A stretch of DNA of 64,000 nucleotides from Symbiodinium natans (GCA_905221605.1 CAJNDS010002381.1:202548-266547); one strand, 5' to 3'; positions 1 to 12,998 are shown, counted from the stretch's first letter. Made by a program: numbers and translations. Notes: a model not told the origin generated them from the letters alone.

Positions 1-1400
1 GTACCACAACGGCAGTGTCGGAAAAGTACGCGGCAGCGTGCCTGTAGTTCGAGGACGGTCGAGGAAAACAACTTTTCAAATCTTCTTCTTCCGTAGATAG
101 TGCCGAGACACGAATGTACGGCAGCCAGCCTCAGTCTTGCCCAAATGCCTTCTGAACGTTTCTGAAACAATGGGCTGCTTGATGTATTTTGGAAGTGTGG
201 TGGCGAGCTGTACCGCTGGACAGAGACAAAGGTATGGAGTGCCCTAAATAAAGCACGGCTCACAGACCCGGAACAGCTTCAAGAATAATCATCTGAGCAG
301 CCAGATCGCTCGCCATTCACCAAAGCCTTGCGAAGGGCAGTACTCTAGCCGTCTCTGAGCAGAATAAAGAGCCGCGAGCACCTCATGTAGCAGCTGCAGC
401 ATAAGTTTTTGCTGCTCCTGAGGCCCAGCGCGGCTCGAAACAAGCAGAGTTTGGAGCACGTTTCAGAAGCTGGAGGTCGCTCTCACCGCTCTGCCAATCT
501 CTACCATTTCTCAGGGCCTGGCATCCATCACAAATGTGCCGTCCTCAGATCGTCCGCATTTGGTCATACCGAAAAAACTCACGCCAACTGTAATTCGCAC
601 GTCTGCACACATCCGTCAAGGTGTGCTTTCCAGCTTCCAAAGATGGTTTCATGCCACGACGACTGTTCGACTGTTGACATGCTTGGCCACATCCCACACA
701 GTAGAATGGTTGGAGTCCGGTTGGAGCCCAACATGTGCCTCGCTTTTGTTTCGAGGTATCACCGAATGCTTCAGCCAGCACGACTACCAGCTGACCTCAA
801 ATCTTTGCAGCCCGAAGCCGGTCTCATCGGCAATAATGTTACGGGTAGCTGCTGGTAGGAACATGGAAGACCAAGTCGATCCTGTTTCTGAAAGTACTGC
901 CATTGCTATTGTGGTCGAGGTGTTGCCGCGCAGGAAAGTTCCGAAGAGTTCGATGTGTGGAGGACGAGGGCTCTCGAACTACCCCAGCCCAAGCACCGGA
1001 GAGCGAATTGCCGCAGAGTCCGCGGCAGAAGCTTGCAGGTGAGTTTCCATACACACGCTGCTGGGACTCAGGAACTCATCAAAAAAAGTCGTCCAGAAAA
1101 AAACTACGCGTCAAAACGTTGAAAGCAGACAGTGAGGCAACGGCAAAAACTCAACACGCAAAATTGCCAAACATGAGGAACCGGAATGATCGAGAACCAC
1201 GGCTGAAAGCAGGAGGTGACATACAAAAAGTGCTCAACAAAGTGCAAAGCACACAGCAGCGATCAAACGTAGAAGCATTAGAAGCCAAGCGCCAGTATCC
1301 AAAAGCAAGAACAATGAAGCAGCAGGCACACTTGGAAAAACGCTATGACATCGCGCGCAACCCGGGAGTCGAGCCGTGCCACGTTGCACATGCCCCCTCC
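1..1400. other. Unassigned left end, possible exons
   Basis: No gene can be named here. Open frames overlap on both strands between 409 and 1050. On the plus strand an open frame runs into a good donor (CAG followed by GTGAGT) near 1039. On the minus strand 545-781 reads as a Cys-containing peptide (VGCGQACQQ) ending near a GTGAGT. Only one of these can be real and neither shows a family I recognise. From 1080 to 1400 the sequence is A-rich and degrades into the minisatellite that follows. Confidence 0.3.
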
Positions 1401-1404
1401 CACC

Positions 1405-2290
1405 TCCCTCAGCCCTCAGTTCGCCTCACCCCCCCCCCGCCCCTTTGTTCCAGGGCCCCTTTTTTTCCAGGTGTGGCGGGGCCCTTTGTCCAAGGTGCGG
1501 CGGGGTGCTTTCTTTCCGAGGTGTGGCGGGACACTTTCTTTCCTAGATGTGGTGGGGTTGTTCCTACCTTTGCTTTGTGGCAGGGCCCTTTTTTTCTCCT
1601 GGGTGCGGCGGGGCCCTTTTTGTTCCCAGGTGTGGGGGGGGCCCTTTTTGCCAAGGTGTGGCGGGCTTCTTGCTTAGGCGTGGCGGGGCCCTGTAGGTGC
1701 GGCGGGACCCTCTTTTGTCCTAGGCGTGGCGGGCCTTGTTGCTTTTCCTAAATGTGGCGATGCCCTTTCTTGCCTAGGTCCTAGGTGTTTCTACCTTTGT
1801 TTTTCCTAGGTATAGCAGGGCCCTTGTTTTTTCCTAGGGTGGCGGGGCCCTCTTTTTTCTCCTTGGTGTGGCGTTGCCCTTTTCTTCCTGGGTGGGGCGG
1901 GGCCCTTTTTCTGCTCCTAGGTTTGGCGGGGCCCTTTCTTCCTTCCTAGGTGTCCCTTTTTCCTAGGTGTGGCGGAGCCCTTCTTGTTCTCCTAAGCGCG
2001 GCGGGGCCCTGTTAATTGCTAGGTGTGGCGGGGCGTGGAGGGCTTCATAGGTTGGCTGGCTTTTCTGCTTTTCCCAGGTGTGGCGGGGCCCTTCAGGTGT
2101 GGCGGGACCCTCTTTTTTCCTAGGTATGGCGGGACCCTTTTCCCTAGGTGTGGCGGGCTTTGTTGCTTTTCCTGCTTTCGTTCCTAGGAGTGGCGGGAGC
2201 CCTTTTCCCTTGGTGTGGCAGGGCCCTTCTTTGTTCTTGGTGTGGCGGGACCCTTTTATTCCTAGGTGTGGCGAGCCCTTTTGTCCTAGT
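1405..2290. repeat. GTGTGGCGGGGCCC minisatellite
   Basis: Tandem array of roughly 25-30-bp units, each built from GTGTGGCGGGGCCC followed by a T-rich stretch and CCTAGG. Spacers vary in length and the units are imperfect, so it is an old, degenerating array of about 30 copies. Long frames through it on both strands are by-products of the repeat. An inverted-orientation stretch with related CTAGGAAAAAAG motifs occurs at about 2560-2610. Confidence 0.9.
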
Positions 2291-3600
2291 CCTGTTCCAC
2301 CATTTGCAAACACGGTGTTTTGTCAGCGCGGGCGTTGGCGGGGGCGCAGCCTACAATGCCTGGTTGGAAAGAATTTCATATGTCTTAAAACTTAAAACAT
2401 CTTAAAACCATGAAGTTTTCTTCATGGCAAGATGTTGGTTAACGCAACCTTGCGCGGCGAAAAGAAATGAGCGGGAGTTGGGGGGGGGGCAGGCCCCGCA
2501 TTTGCAAACATTTTGCTTGCATGATTGGTTCGGTCAGGTTTCGATATCAGGGGGTCAGCCACATCTAGGAAAAAAGAACGGGCACGTCTAGGAAAGAAAA
2601 AACAACCAACCACCCCGGGTGGGTTGACAAGCGACGTGAGCGCACGGCCCGGGGCGCTTCACCTGAGCGCGCGCCCTCACATGACAAGAAATAAGCCATC
2701 AACACTAAAGCCTAGACCCCCAGGCGTGGGCTCTGCACAGCACACCTTCTTTAAACAGATTGAGACTCGCCAACCCGCGGCCCCTGAAAACACAGAAAGC
2801 AGGCTGGCCCGGGAGTCGAGACATTTTCTGGGACTGCGAAGTGGGGGCGGAGGGCAACAAAAAAAGCAAGGGGGCTGAAAGGATACCCCAACAAGCCAAG
2901 CCAAGCCAAGCCAAGCCAAACGAGACCAAGCTAGTCCTAACCTCAACAAAGATTATTTAAAACAAGTCTAGCGGGTCAAGCATCTTGGGCAAAGGTTAAA
3001 ACCGCCTTGTCGGACACTTCCCCGAGCTCGCTTTGTGAGGTTTTGGGGAACTTGTTTCCGCGAGCGTAAACAACCCGAACATGCGTCGGCGGATGCCAGC
3101 TGTCAAAAAGCGCGCTTGACCGACGCCGCTAGTGATAGGCCGGGTGCGGGATGTACATGACATGAGGAACTACGTTGCCATGTTGCTGCACCAGCTTCTG
3201 GCATGCTTGACCAAAAACTGATGTTCTATGTTGCAAGAGCACAGAGGCAAAAAGAAAACGGCCCAACCTTGGATATCGGCTCGCGGGCTTCCGTAGCTTC
3301 CGCGAAGCTTCCGCTCGTTTCGCGTCAAGCGTCGCGAGCCGAGACCCTGGCAATCCTGGTTTCGGGAACCCCAAACGCACATACTCGTCTTGGAACTCAA
3401 TGTCGTAGTATACGTACTACGCATCAAACCATGCTGCAGCGGTATAGGTATGCAATACATAAGCATTGCTTCCGTGACAGCTTCTGCGGAGACACTTCTA
3501 CAAACCCTTCCGCGTGTTTCCGTGGCTGCGGTGCCGGTGCCATGCAGTTTCGTGATCTGGTCCCAAATCCGCCGAGGCCTCGGGCCGAAGGTGTATAGTC
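2291..3600. other. Unassigned sequence with AAGCC pentamers
   Basis: No gene is supported. A short AAGCC pentanucleotide run lies at 2892-2919. Both strands contain mid-sized open frames (for example 3129-3598) without a recognisable domain or a convincing exon boundary pair. Confidence 0.4.
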
Positions 3601-3719
3601 AGAACAGGCACCCCTCCAAATCCTCCCGGCCGCCTTTTTTTGCCTGGAAAGGGTACCCCCCGTGGGCGACCACAATCTCAAAGCGGACGGTTCCAGGACG
3701 AGGGGCAGTAGAATTAGCA

Positions 3720-3935
3720 GGCCCCCCCTTCCCACCCCTTAATTCCCCCCCCCCACCCCCCCCCCGCCGCCCCGGCCCTGCCCCCCCGCTTTTGCTTGAG
3801 GAACCTTGAACCCTAAACCCAAACCCCAAACAGTGAACCTTGAGCCCTAAGCCCTCAACCCTAAACTAACCCTCAACCCTAAACCTCAAACCATAAACCA
3901 TAAACCCGGAACCCTAAACCCTAAACCCAACCCTT
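3720..3935. repeat. Poly-C tract and CCCTAAA telomere-like array
   Basis: A C-rich run at 3722-3790 leads into degenerate CCCTAAACCC and CCCTCAACCC units from about 3804 to 3932. This is the C-strand orientation of the TTTAGGG-type telomere repeat known from dinoflagellates and plants. It is interstitial, because ordinary sequence continues on both sides. Confidence 0.85.
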
Positions 3936-6395
3936 ATTGCTTGGGGTCCAGCGACTTGGGCGCTGCGGAATCACCATGCTCACGCGGATGCGCTGGGCCG
4001 GGCCGAGGCGGGTCGCGTAGCGATAAAATTATTTCCGTTCGCACTTCTCTTTGACAGAAGCGTGGCTCTATTTGATGTCGAGTCTCAGAAAAGTGGCAAG
4101 TGTCGACGTGCAGCGGCCTTCAATTGTGCCAAGGCCGACAGCGTCTGCCAAGGCACAAGTTCAAGTAAAGGCATTAGGAAAGGATTCGTGCTTGCGCTCA
4201 GCCGTGGCCTCAAACAGGCCTGGAGAGGAAGGTCGAGCCTGGGCAAGCGCAGTATTTGATGCTCAGATATGCCCCGCAATCCTGCTCTGGGAGCTGAACA
4301 TGCTGAACAGGTCCAGCCACACATGCTTCCCATGCAGAATTTACCTGAAGCTTTTGAACCTTGCAGTTGCAAAAGTTTCACACGCCTCGAGGTCCTTGTG
4401 GCCATAACTTTTGCAGCCACAAGGTCGCCATGTCTCGTGCTTCAAGCACTACAACGCAGCATGGTCCGAAAACCACAATGACAAAGCTCTGGAAATTGTG
4501 ATTCTGTGTGATTGCTGTGTCAGTGAGTATGCCGAAGCAAGGCTTTACTGAAACATTGTGCCGAAAAAACTGCAAAATGCTTGCCACAGCAATCACGAGT
4601 CGCATCCTTTGACATCTAAAACTTGGGTCCCAGACTTTCGTGGGCTATACAGTCTGCAGAACTTAAAAATATCCACGTCATCTAGTGAAGAACCTCTCAG
4701 TCCTGGATGCACATATGCGAGGCGAGCCGCGATGTCGCACAATCACATTTACATCTCGGCTAGATTATACAGGGAGGCAAAGAAAGTAAACACATCTTAC
4801 ATATCGTATCTAATCTACCAGTCGAGGAGGAGAGCTAGCCATTCGACGCCTACTGAAATTTGCGAATTTGACCAAGGCAGTAGACGCGAGATGCGTACTC
4901 CAGAGCGCCAGGAATCTTGACACTGATTAGACCATGCATGCCTGCCTACGTGAATAACGAAACCAGTTTCGATAGCGGCAAGACCCCCCAAATCGAAAGC
5001 GTTGTTGAGGACATCTTTCCAGCATTCTGCAATAAACATCAATAAACCCTTTCGCTGTCTCCTCGTCAGAGTCCGGCGGTGAACAAGCCCGAGATTTTCC
5101 AGACTTGGTGTCGAGCAACTCCCAGCCTTAGCTTAAAGTTAAGCGGGAGCATTTTTATGTTCGTTTCCATATGCGCTGCTTTAATCAGTCTTACATAGGA
5201 AACGGAAAAATTGGGGTTTCTTTCGTCTTGAATCTTCTCCCAAGCTGAGCGACTGCCGTCCTCTTTCTGCTGCTTACAAAAGCGGCCTTTTGTTGTTGCT
5301 GCTCCCGCACTGGGAGCCTTCTGTGCCTTTGCCGTAGCCTTCCAGAAGCTTGCCATTTCTGTCAGCAACACAGATGCGGAAAGCTGTGTACGCATCTAGG
5401 CATCTAGGAATCTGCTTCTAAGTGGTGCATCCTGTCACATGCAAGAGTACCAAGAGTCCACTTTCTTGACACCGAGGCCTCCGGTCTGATCATCACATCA
5501 TGGTCACACAGAGCATAGACGAGCTGTCCAATGTCCAGCTTTACTTCGTATGGGGCTCCAGGAAAACTGGGTGGCCAGCACTTCTCCTTGACAATGACCG
5601 AGGTCACAAAATGTCTTATCCGACAGATATGCGCACATAATGGAAGACAATGTAAAACAGAGACCAGAGATATCAACGATAACTCCCGGGTTTGTTGTGC
5701 GTCGGTGGGGGACGAACCCCGACAACATGAAAGCAAGTAAGTAACTCCCAACTGTTCCAGGCGCGGGCTAGCTAGAAAATGCATGGCGTTCCGAAAAAAT
5801 ACTGTTTTGCCGCACATCGTGACAGATATGCATGTTGGCCAAGCATCCCGGTACCAGAGCGAGACGACGACGCCCTCTTCCCAAGCTGACTGGCCTCCTG
5901 GAGCCTGATCGACATCGATTGCGGCTGAGTTTGATACATGTCGGTACCAGATGTTCAATGATTCTTTCGCATTGAGCGGCAAATCCCAACAAGGGACAGT
6001 TCTCACGCACGACCTCACTGTTCCACAGCTTCTCGGTGTCAACAAATCAAGATTGAAAGTCACGCTCCAAAGATCGTATCATTCCCCCTGATTGTCCGTA
6101 GTATGTCATACGGCCCCTACCTCACCCCACTGCCCACCAAACCCCTCCCCGACCCCCAAAACAACTGAAACATTGCTTTGGGGCGACTGCAGTACAGTAC
6201 CTCTTTGATATTCAGGGGGAGTTTTTTCTGCACGTGGAAAGCGCACAGGTATGATCCCCTTGTGTTGTAGGTTGTCTGTCGGAACCCGGGAAAAGCCAAA
6301 CCCAAACCCGAAGCCCTCAAAGCCTTAACCCTTAGACCCCTATTTGCCTCCAAAGTTGAAGGGAGATGTGGTCCGGCAAACAGCAAACAGTCGTC
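3936..6395 (-). other. Unassigned stretch with possible minus-strand exons
   Basis: No family is recognised. The most protein-like stretches are on the minus strand: 4927-5118 (DTKSGKSRACSPPDSDEE, then a Cys/Arg-rich tail), 5066-5395 (Lys/Ala-rich), and the 3' half of the 5404-6063 frame, which reads KLDIGQLVYALCDHDVMIRP near its end. They may be pieces of one multi-exon gene, but no splice pair could be fixed. A short telomere-like patch (ACCCAAACCCGAAGCCC) lies near 6300. Confidence 0.3.
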
Positions 6396-6496
6396 GGTCG
6401 TCGGTCGTCGGTCGTCGGTCGTCGGTCGTCGGGCGTCGGGCGTCGGGCGTCGGGCGTCGGGCGTCGGGCGTCGGGCGTCGGTCGTCGGTCGTCGTC
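6393..6496. repeat. GTCGGTC/GTCGGGC heptamer array
   Basis: A near-perfect 7-bp tandem array: GTCGGTC units, then about seven GTCGGGC units, then GTCGGTC again. The repeat-made frames (RRPTPDA on minus, RRASGVG on plus) are artefacts. The internal block of a single variant suggests expansion from one mutated unit. Confidence 0.95.
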
Positions 6497-7445
6497 CGGG
6501 TCGGTATCGGTTTTGCTTGCTCTCATATCTCTCATCATAGTACTTCTCTAGTGTTTTGATGTTCTTTTCGTGTCTCAGGTTCCTCCACGCGGCAACGCAC
6601 GCGGTCGCCCTCGAGGAAGCGCAAGGGGGCTTCGGACCTGGCTTCTCCTCGCGGCTCATATGCATACAATTGGCTGTACGATCAGCGGATACATGCAGAG
6701 GCTCTGTAACATATATCTCGATCTATCTCACTCCTGTGCCGACATTGTCTTTGGCCTTCAGGCATCTGGCACCTGATTCATCAGCCTCAGACCAATGGGT
6801 CGAAGTCGGAACTGCACGGTCAGAATTCTCAACAGTTCTCAACGTGAGCTGCCTTCTCTGGTGCCAACTCCACGACAGCGGGCAATAGCCCCAGAAGCGA
6901 TGCTGGGTTTGGCTTTACGCCATGCTGAACCGCAATGTTTTCATAGTCGGAGGCCCAATCCTAGGATGCGACATATAAAGTGTCTAATTGCGAGAAATAC
7001 GTTCCGGAAGCCAACAAGCGAATTCCATCTCTTCTTGCTCGTGAGACCGTGAGACCACTCTGTCTTCAGTCATGGACTCCTAAACCCGAGCGCAAGATTC
7101 CGGTCAGTCGGATGGTTCTCAGAGCGGATGATAAATTGTGAGAACATTCAAGGCCCAAGGCCTTTGGGGCAATTACTTCTGACACTCTTAACAGTAAAAC
7201 CAGGTCTTTATTCCTTGGCAAAGACAAGTTTCCAAGGGTGCAAGCTTGAAACCATCACGTTGGCAAACCACTTGTGGATCCTTTTGAACGATCATGCGGC
7301 ATATTGGGCCCATCTCCTCATAGCTGGTGTATGGATTCAGCACGGTCCTGTCAGGCCATACAGCCATTGCACAAGCCACTGAACCTGCAACTATGAACCA
7401 GGATGTATACTTCATAGAGTGTCATATGAAACTGTCAAAACTTAC
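6497..7445 (-). other. Unassigned; possible 3' end of the ankyrin gene
   Basis: Minus-strand 7188-7390 stays open and follows a TTGCAG acceptor; it reads as a degenerate ankyrin-like segment (MIVQKDPQVVCQRDG) ending in a stop near 7188. It could be the terminal exon of the ankyrin gene that ends a visible exon at 7446. The rest, 6497-7187, shows nothing that can be supported. Confidence 0.35.
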
Positions 7446-10400
7446 CGCCAAGACTCAGCAAGAGGGCTGTGGCACCGTTCTGCGAAACAGAAGGGCTAGC
7501 ACCAGCTGCTAAGTACTGCTGCACGATCGAAGCTTGCAAAGGTCGCTTTGCCTGCATGAATGTGCAGAAATTTTCTGTGGGTGCGTGTTGACGTGTAAGA
7601 TGCACCTGATGTGTAATTATCGACCATGAGAGTTGAATGGCATAAGTGGCAAGCTTGGTGACGGTGTCATCTCGAGACCTGACCTGCATAAACCCCTCGC
7701 CAAGTAGAGAATACTTTACCCTATACCCTCACTTCATGTGAGAGGTACTGTGGCCGACAGAGATCAAAACTTCCAGACACCCAAAAATTAAGCTGGGGCG
7801 ACCCCGCGCCCACGAAAATTGCCGGGGCAGAACACGGAAATCTCTCTGTACTCTGGCCTCGTACGCGGACTGCTCCAAATACTTCAGAAGCATTTCAGAC
7901 GTCCATGCTTGAGCAGTAGCTTCCCGGCCAATGCGTTTCTCGAGGTCGGAGAGGACCTGCACTGAGGATGAGGAGAGGTGGCAGATGGGGGCAAAACACA
8001 CTGAGAGCACATGACCTAACTGCGGAGCCCGAAGCTGGCAGCGCCTCATTGCCGTCCTAAAGAACCCTGGGACCCTTCATCCTTTGACACTAAAACCCCT
8101 CGCCCCCGGACCTTGTTCAACATGCGTGGTGTGTGCACAGCTGGACATGTGTATATGTTCAGACTCTCATCCCCTCGCATCCATCCTAGCCACCTGCGTT
8201 TTCTGCAAAGCAATCCTGGGCATGCGAACAAAAACACTTTGGAAGCACGCAGCTTGAACATCCTCGTGGCCATCGTCGAATCCGAGCCATCTTGGCTCAA
8301 GCCATTTATATGGCCAAGCCCTGAATAAGTTTTGTGAACGAGAGGTCGGATTCAACAATGACCCTGTGGATGTAAAAGCAGCGTGTCGGGACAAGCTTGC
8401 GTATCCTTTCCAAAGTAGCGTTGAACCTACCGTGGCCGGTAAGGCGGGCTCAAAACACTGGTGAGAAGTGATGCCAGGGAACACCTACAAAGCCGCGCCG
8501 AAGCTGGAACCAAACCTGCTCTCTATATCGGAACTCAATGATATGGAGAGCATTTAACACCGTCCCTTGGTCTCCCCCCCCCCCTGTGGGTGGTTTAGGG
8601 AGTTGGGGTTTCGGTGGGGTTTAGGATTTACGCTTCTAAGTTTTGGGAGTCAGGGCTTGTGGTTTAGTTTTTTTCAAGGTGGCTTTTGGTGGGTTTTGGC
8701 CTTGAGGGTTTCAGGCAGGGTATGCATAAGGGCTTAGGGCTGCATAGCGTGGTGGGTTAGGGTTGGCCGTAGGTAGGGGTGTATGCTTTGCGGTGGGTAC
8801 CGACCCGGGACACGCAAGCAAATAATAGCGGTGCAGAGCTTTCTCTGTCTCACATCCTCGCTTTATCCTAGCTTTTCCTCGTTCTTGAATCCAAACCGTA
8901 CGCACTAGCAGCTAGTCAATGCCTGATTCTGTCCACTCTGTGGAACATGGTGCCGTAGCCAGCTGCACAGGGCGCGCAGCTCGGGATCTCCAAGCTCCTC
9001 AAGATCTCCAAAACCGCATACTATGCAAAGCCATCCGCGCGCTTGTCCCGCACCAATAAGCACCAATCAGCATGGCACACATGCCAAATGCAGACACAAG
9101 GCTCGGACAACACTGAATTTGGATATCCCCTTGATTAACGCCACAGGAAGAATGAAAAACGGCAAGAGATGTTGATGAAATTTTATCTGTACCAAATGAC
9201 TTTTTTCGGAAGTGCCTTCTAGCTTTGGGGGAACAACATGATGCATGTCCTGCCGTGGACTTTGGATCAAAGCACGGACAGCAGCAAAGTGAGCCTCAGG
9301 GTACTCTGTGGTCCGACTGACATGCCAAGCCAAGAGGCAACGATGCACCAAAAGTTACGAAATGATAGAAATGTGAAGCCCGGCCTGCAAGGCCTCCTCA
9401 TCGGCGTCCTCATCTGGTGTATCAAGGCTGAGAACAGCCTGCAGCGCAGTGTCCCCGTCACAATCCTTCACCTGATGCACGGACCAGAGCTGCTACAAGA
9501 ATCTGCGAAATGTCCACCAAGGCTGTGAGCATCAGTTCGCAGATGCTTCGGGGGCGCTTCCGACATTTGGGCAAATAAGACGTGCAAATACATGCAAACC
9601 AATCCAACTCAAAGCATTCCCGGTCCGCGCTGTGTCTCGTTGCATGTAAGGCAGGGGTGGCGGGCTTTAAAAAGGGCGCAAGATGAAAACAACTTGGAGT
9701 TGTTGAATGCTGGGCAGTTTGTTCTTATATCGGGAGCCTCAGCCCTGCAAAGCAGCTTGCGTGTTCTCAAGCCCCACCACCGGGGTCGACCGAGAAAGAC
9801 AACCCAGGTAAAAACGAACCCGCTGAAAGTCACGCGCTTTTCTCTTTTCGCTGCCTAATTATGTGCGGCATTATCACCTCTGCAAGTTGAAATACAGAAA
9901 CATGAAGAGTCTGAACAGTCGAAGGGAAGATTACCCGAGTGGTGCGGATGTTGTGGGACGTGGCTTCGCGAAGGCAGGTGGACGTAGATTATGAACTACG
10001 AACAAGCTTGTTCCTGCAACGCATGCACCTTACAACAAACCAGATCCTCATGAAACCCACCCGTCCCGGCAGACCTGCGGGTCAGCACCAAACTCAAGCA
10101 GCCGCGCCACTGCCGCAAAGAGCCTGGACTATCGAGAGCTGATCTCGCCTCCGTGAAGAGACTACAGCAAGCCATGGTAGAGGATCAAGTTGTGATCGGA
10201 TCAAGTGGCTACCGAAAAGATTCAGTTTTTTGTTACAAGGCTCTTGAGAAGCAACGCAATGCAACGCATATCCGAAACGTGCCTCATATTTGGACTCTCA
10301 ACGGTCTCAACATGTCTCAACAAGATTGGGCAAAGTAGCTCTTTAGGTTCGGTGGCTTCATTCATGCAAGCATAGTGGAGCGGTGGCATGTCATCGTCTT

Positions 10401-10640
10401 TGGCGAATGCCCAGTCGAAGCTTTCTGACCTCAGCATAAGCACGCGTTGATTCCGCTCAACTCATCTTTAATGGTGAGAGAGGGGAGCGTGGGGCGTGGG
10501 ACGGGGCAAACTCCTTAAATTAAGAACATCTAAACCAAGCTGCCGAATCTGCAGAAGCCAGGAGTTGATCTTGTCCATCTCCAAGGCTTCATCTTCGATG
10601 TATGCAGCCTCGTGGCTGTCACCAGCCCTACTGCAGATTT
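7446..10640 (-). CDS. Ankyrin-repeat protein, multi-exon, partial
   Basis: Several short minus-strand exons carry ankyrin-type helices and loops. 10429 down to about 10330 has DDDMPPLHYACMNEATEP. 10123-10061 has VARLLEFGADPQVCRDG and ends at a GTGGGT donor. 9471-9385 (87 nt, phase 0, CAG acceptor, GC donor) has DCDGDTALQAVLS. About 7530-7446 has YLAAGASPSVSQNGATALL and ends at a perfect GGTAAGT donor. A segment at 10640-10530 (EDEALEMDKINSWLLQI) may be an upstream exon. Ankyrin repeats mediate protein-protein contacts, so no enzyme role follows. Start, stop and middle exons are not resolved, and two neighbouring ankyrin genes cannot be excluded. Confidence 0.7.
8282..8318 (+). repeat. Tandem dinoflagellate spliced-leader relic
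   Basis: Plus-strand CCGAGCCATCTTGGCTCAAG (8282-8301) matches the dinoflagellate spliced leader (CCGTAGCCATTTTGGCTCAAG, from general knowledge) with one deleted T and one substitution. It runs straight into CCATTTATATGGCCAAG (8302-8318), a more decayed copy lacking the leader 5' end. That tandem form is expected when an already trans-spliced mRNA is retroposed more than once. Confidence 0.6.
8303..8438 (+). CDS. Possible plus-strand exon after leader relic
   Basis: Directly after the leader relic one plus-strand frame stays open and looks protein-like (ALNKFCEREVGFNNDPVD, then KAACRDKLAYPFQSS) up to a donor GCCG followed by GTAAGG at 8438/8439. If real, this is the 5' exon of a retroposed gene inserted in the opposite direction inside an intron of the minus-strand ankyrin gene. 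No in-frame ATG is seen at the expected place and no family is recognised, so it may equally be a dead retrocopy fragment. Confidence 0.3.
8568..8775. repeat. Interstitial GGGTTTAG-like tract
   Basis: A G/T-rich degenerate tract with GGTTTAGGG, GTGGGGTTTAGG and GGGTTAGGG words after a short poly-C run at 8574-8584. The G strand is on plus here, opposite to the array at 3.8 kb. It sits within the span of the ankyrin gene, presumably in an intron. Confidence 0.75.
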
Positions 10641-12998
10641 AGGGTCACAGTCCGGCTGCAGTAAGATGGGAATAATGGGAATATGAATTACAAGCCATTA
10701 CAAGAACCTTGACCCGAAAAGGACTAAGAGGCAAGACGCGCGCAGGTATTCTCGAAGCCCGTGAGCGGCCCGTTCAGCATCCATGGCATACGGCCGAATG
10801 GCGCTCCAGCTAAAGCGAGTAAGTACGAGTGGCAGTCAAGCTCGAGTTGTTGACATGTCTGTACTACATAGCTTGCCTCGCTGCATTTTGGACATTTTTG
10901 GAAACGTCAAACAATCAAAAATGGTAATGACGATACAGCATGATGACATGATGCAATACGATGACAGGTTGGCAGGTCAGGAGTGTCAATGCTACCGCAG
11001 CGGCGCAGCCGAAACTGCGTCAACGCAAGCTCCGTGAACACACCGACAAAAACAGAGCGAAATACTACGAAACGCATCGAAACGCACAACGCGGAACAGC
11101 CACAGCATAAAGCTGGGGATCGGGCAGCAGTTCGCCCGAAGAGATGGGCTCACGTGCTCTGGCACAGAATCCCTGACCGTATGAAGGCATCTACATGCAC
11201 CCGCAGACCAAATCATCCAAATCTAATCACAGGAGAGGAGGGGCATGCAGCGAGAGCAGCACAGGTTTGCAACTGCCTGTCCTGCTCTTAGCTACAGATG
11301 CTACAGGGACTGCAGAATGGTGAACTGGAGTTGCGCAAACGGCTTGATGCCCGCTTCTGTCTAGCCTTAGGGGCCGATTATGTTTGCGAGTCCCTGCTCG
11401 GCTGTCCACGTTGGGTCTTTCTCTGCCGCACTCCGCTGATTTATGTTTGTTTCCGCCATGTCCACCGGCATAAGTCAGTTGTGGGGTCGGCAATTGATGC
11501 ACCTCCGCTACGAGTTCCATGTCGGCTGCCTATTCGGCATCTCGGCTCAAAAGGGTGGTAGTGGAGGGGAGCCTACTTCTGCAGATTCCAAGAATCATTG
11601 GCAAAGATGTCCTGACCTTTAAAACTGCGACCAACTCCCTACTCAGACCTGAATTTAGGGGGGGTCTACAACAATGAGGTTGACATTTTCACCGTATTCC
11701 AGGGTATTGTCTGTCCTTTAGCTTTGTGCAGCCCGTGACCCTGTATTGGGTGGCCTTGGAGATATACTGGTGGTACCTATTGACAGCCTGCAAGGTCTCT
11801 GGTTCTTCTTCTCCCCATCCCCACTCACACACCAAAAAAAAAGCACCGGAAAATACCGGAAATATGTGGCAGGCGGAGTCGCCTGCCCCCCCGCCGCCCA
11901 CCAGTACGATTTCGAGCGGCCTCATGCCTCCTGCCCTGAGCAGCTTAGCAGCATCCGATACGCCAACACGAGCACTGTGACCCCCACTGTTATGCATCCA
12001 TGTCGTACGCCGTGCATCCACACATGTCCATGGTTTCCTGCCAGCCACTCCGGCATACTCTCCATTTCACACACAGCACGATGCCCACATCATGCGATAT
12101 CCGTGCGGCAGATTCCGGCACTCACGCTGCCTAAACCAACTCAATCACCTGGAGACGCGAAGTACAGTGAATGTATGCTGACAGTGCACTGGTGTGGTGC
12201 TAATGTCCTCGGCCTGGCTTGGTGGGACCGACGGCGAGAAAAAGTCCACCTGTCCGGTTTACCCCCCTAACCGATATCCGAAACTCTGAGCATGGTAGAC
12301 GACGCAAAGATTCAGATTCTGTTTTCAGCATCAGCTGAAGACTCCCAGCCTTTGGTGAGGCCTTTACGCCATGAAGCTGGGCCCAAGCCTCCATGCCCTG
12401 GCACATACTGCACTCGGCACACCCTGAGACAACCAAGCGAAATCAAGCGAACATTAGCGTGCAACAAAACCAATATAGCACAGCCAGAGCACAGCACAAG
12501 CACCTCGCCATGAGGTCTGCCAGGTGCCTCCTAGGAAAGAAAAAGTTCGAAAGCTTCCAACAGCTTCTCAAAATCCGCAAAACTCACATAACATAACATA
12601 TCATAATATAACATAATGCTTCGATCCTGGAGAGTCACGGCCTCAGCCATCGCCCCCAGGGTTCCATTTGCTAAGCAGTGATCTAGGCCTCTAGGCATTG
12701 CTCTAAGCATTGCGTGAAGCAATACCAGCATCACTACTAAGCAATGCAAGCAACGCAAGTAGCAATATTGAGCAGTATGAGCCAAGGCCAATCTCGAAGC
12801 CGAAGCGCCGAAGGAAGGTCATGGAGAGTCGTGAACCGCTGCATCGCCTGCACCATCCTGTTCCTATCTCTGGGCTCATGCCGCTGTAAATGCTGTGACG
12901 GGATTGCAGTGTCACCATGCGATTGCGGATCAGTATGTCAGAGCACATTTTTGGCTTGATAGCACGGTGTCCGAAGCATTCCTCGGAGCTACACCATG
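10641..12998. other. Unassigned 2.4 kb, scattered possible exons
   Basis: No gene named. Minus-strand 10715-10795 (AMDAERAAHGLREYLRAS) follows a TTTAG and could be a 5' exon of the ankyrin gene. Minus-strand 11.89-12.0 kb reads SDAAKLLRAGGMRPLEIVLV and may be an exon. An AT-rich ATAACAT run lies at 12585-12618. The remainder shows nothing I can support. Confidence 0.3.
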
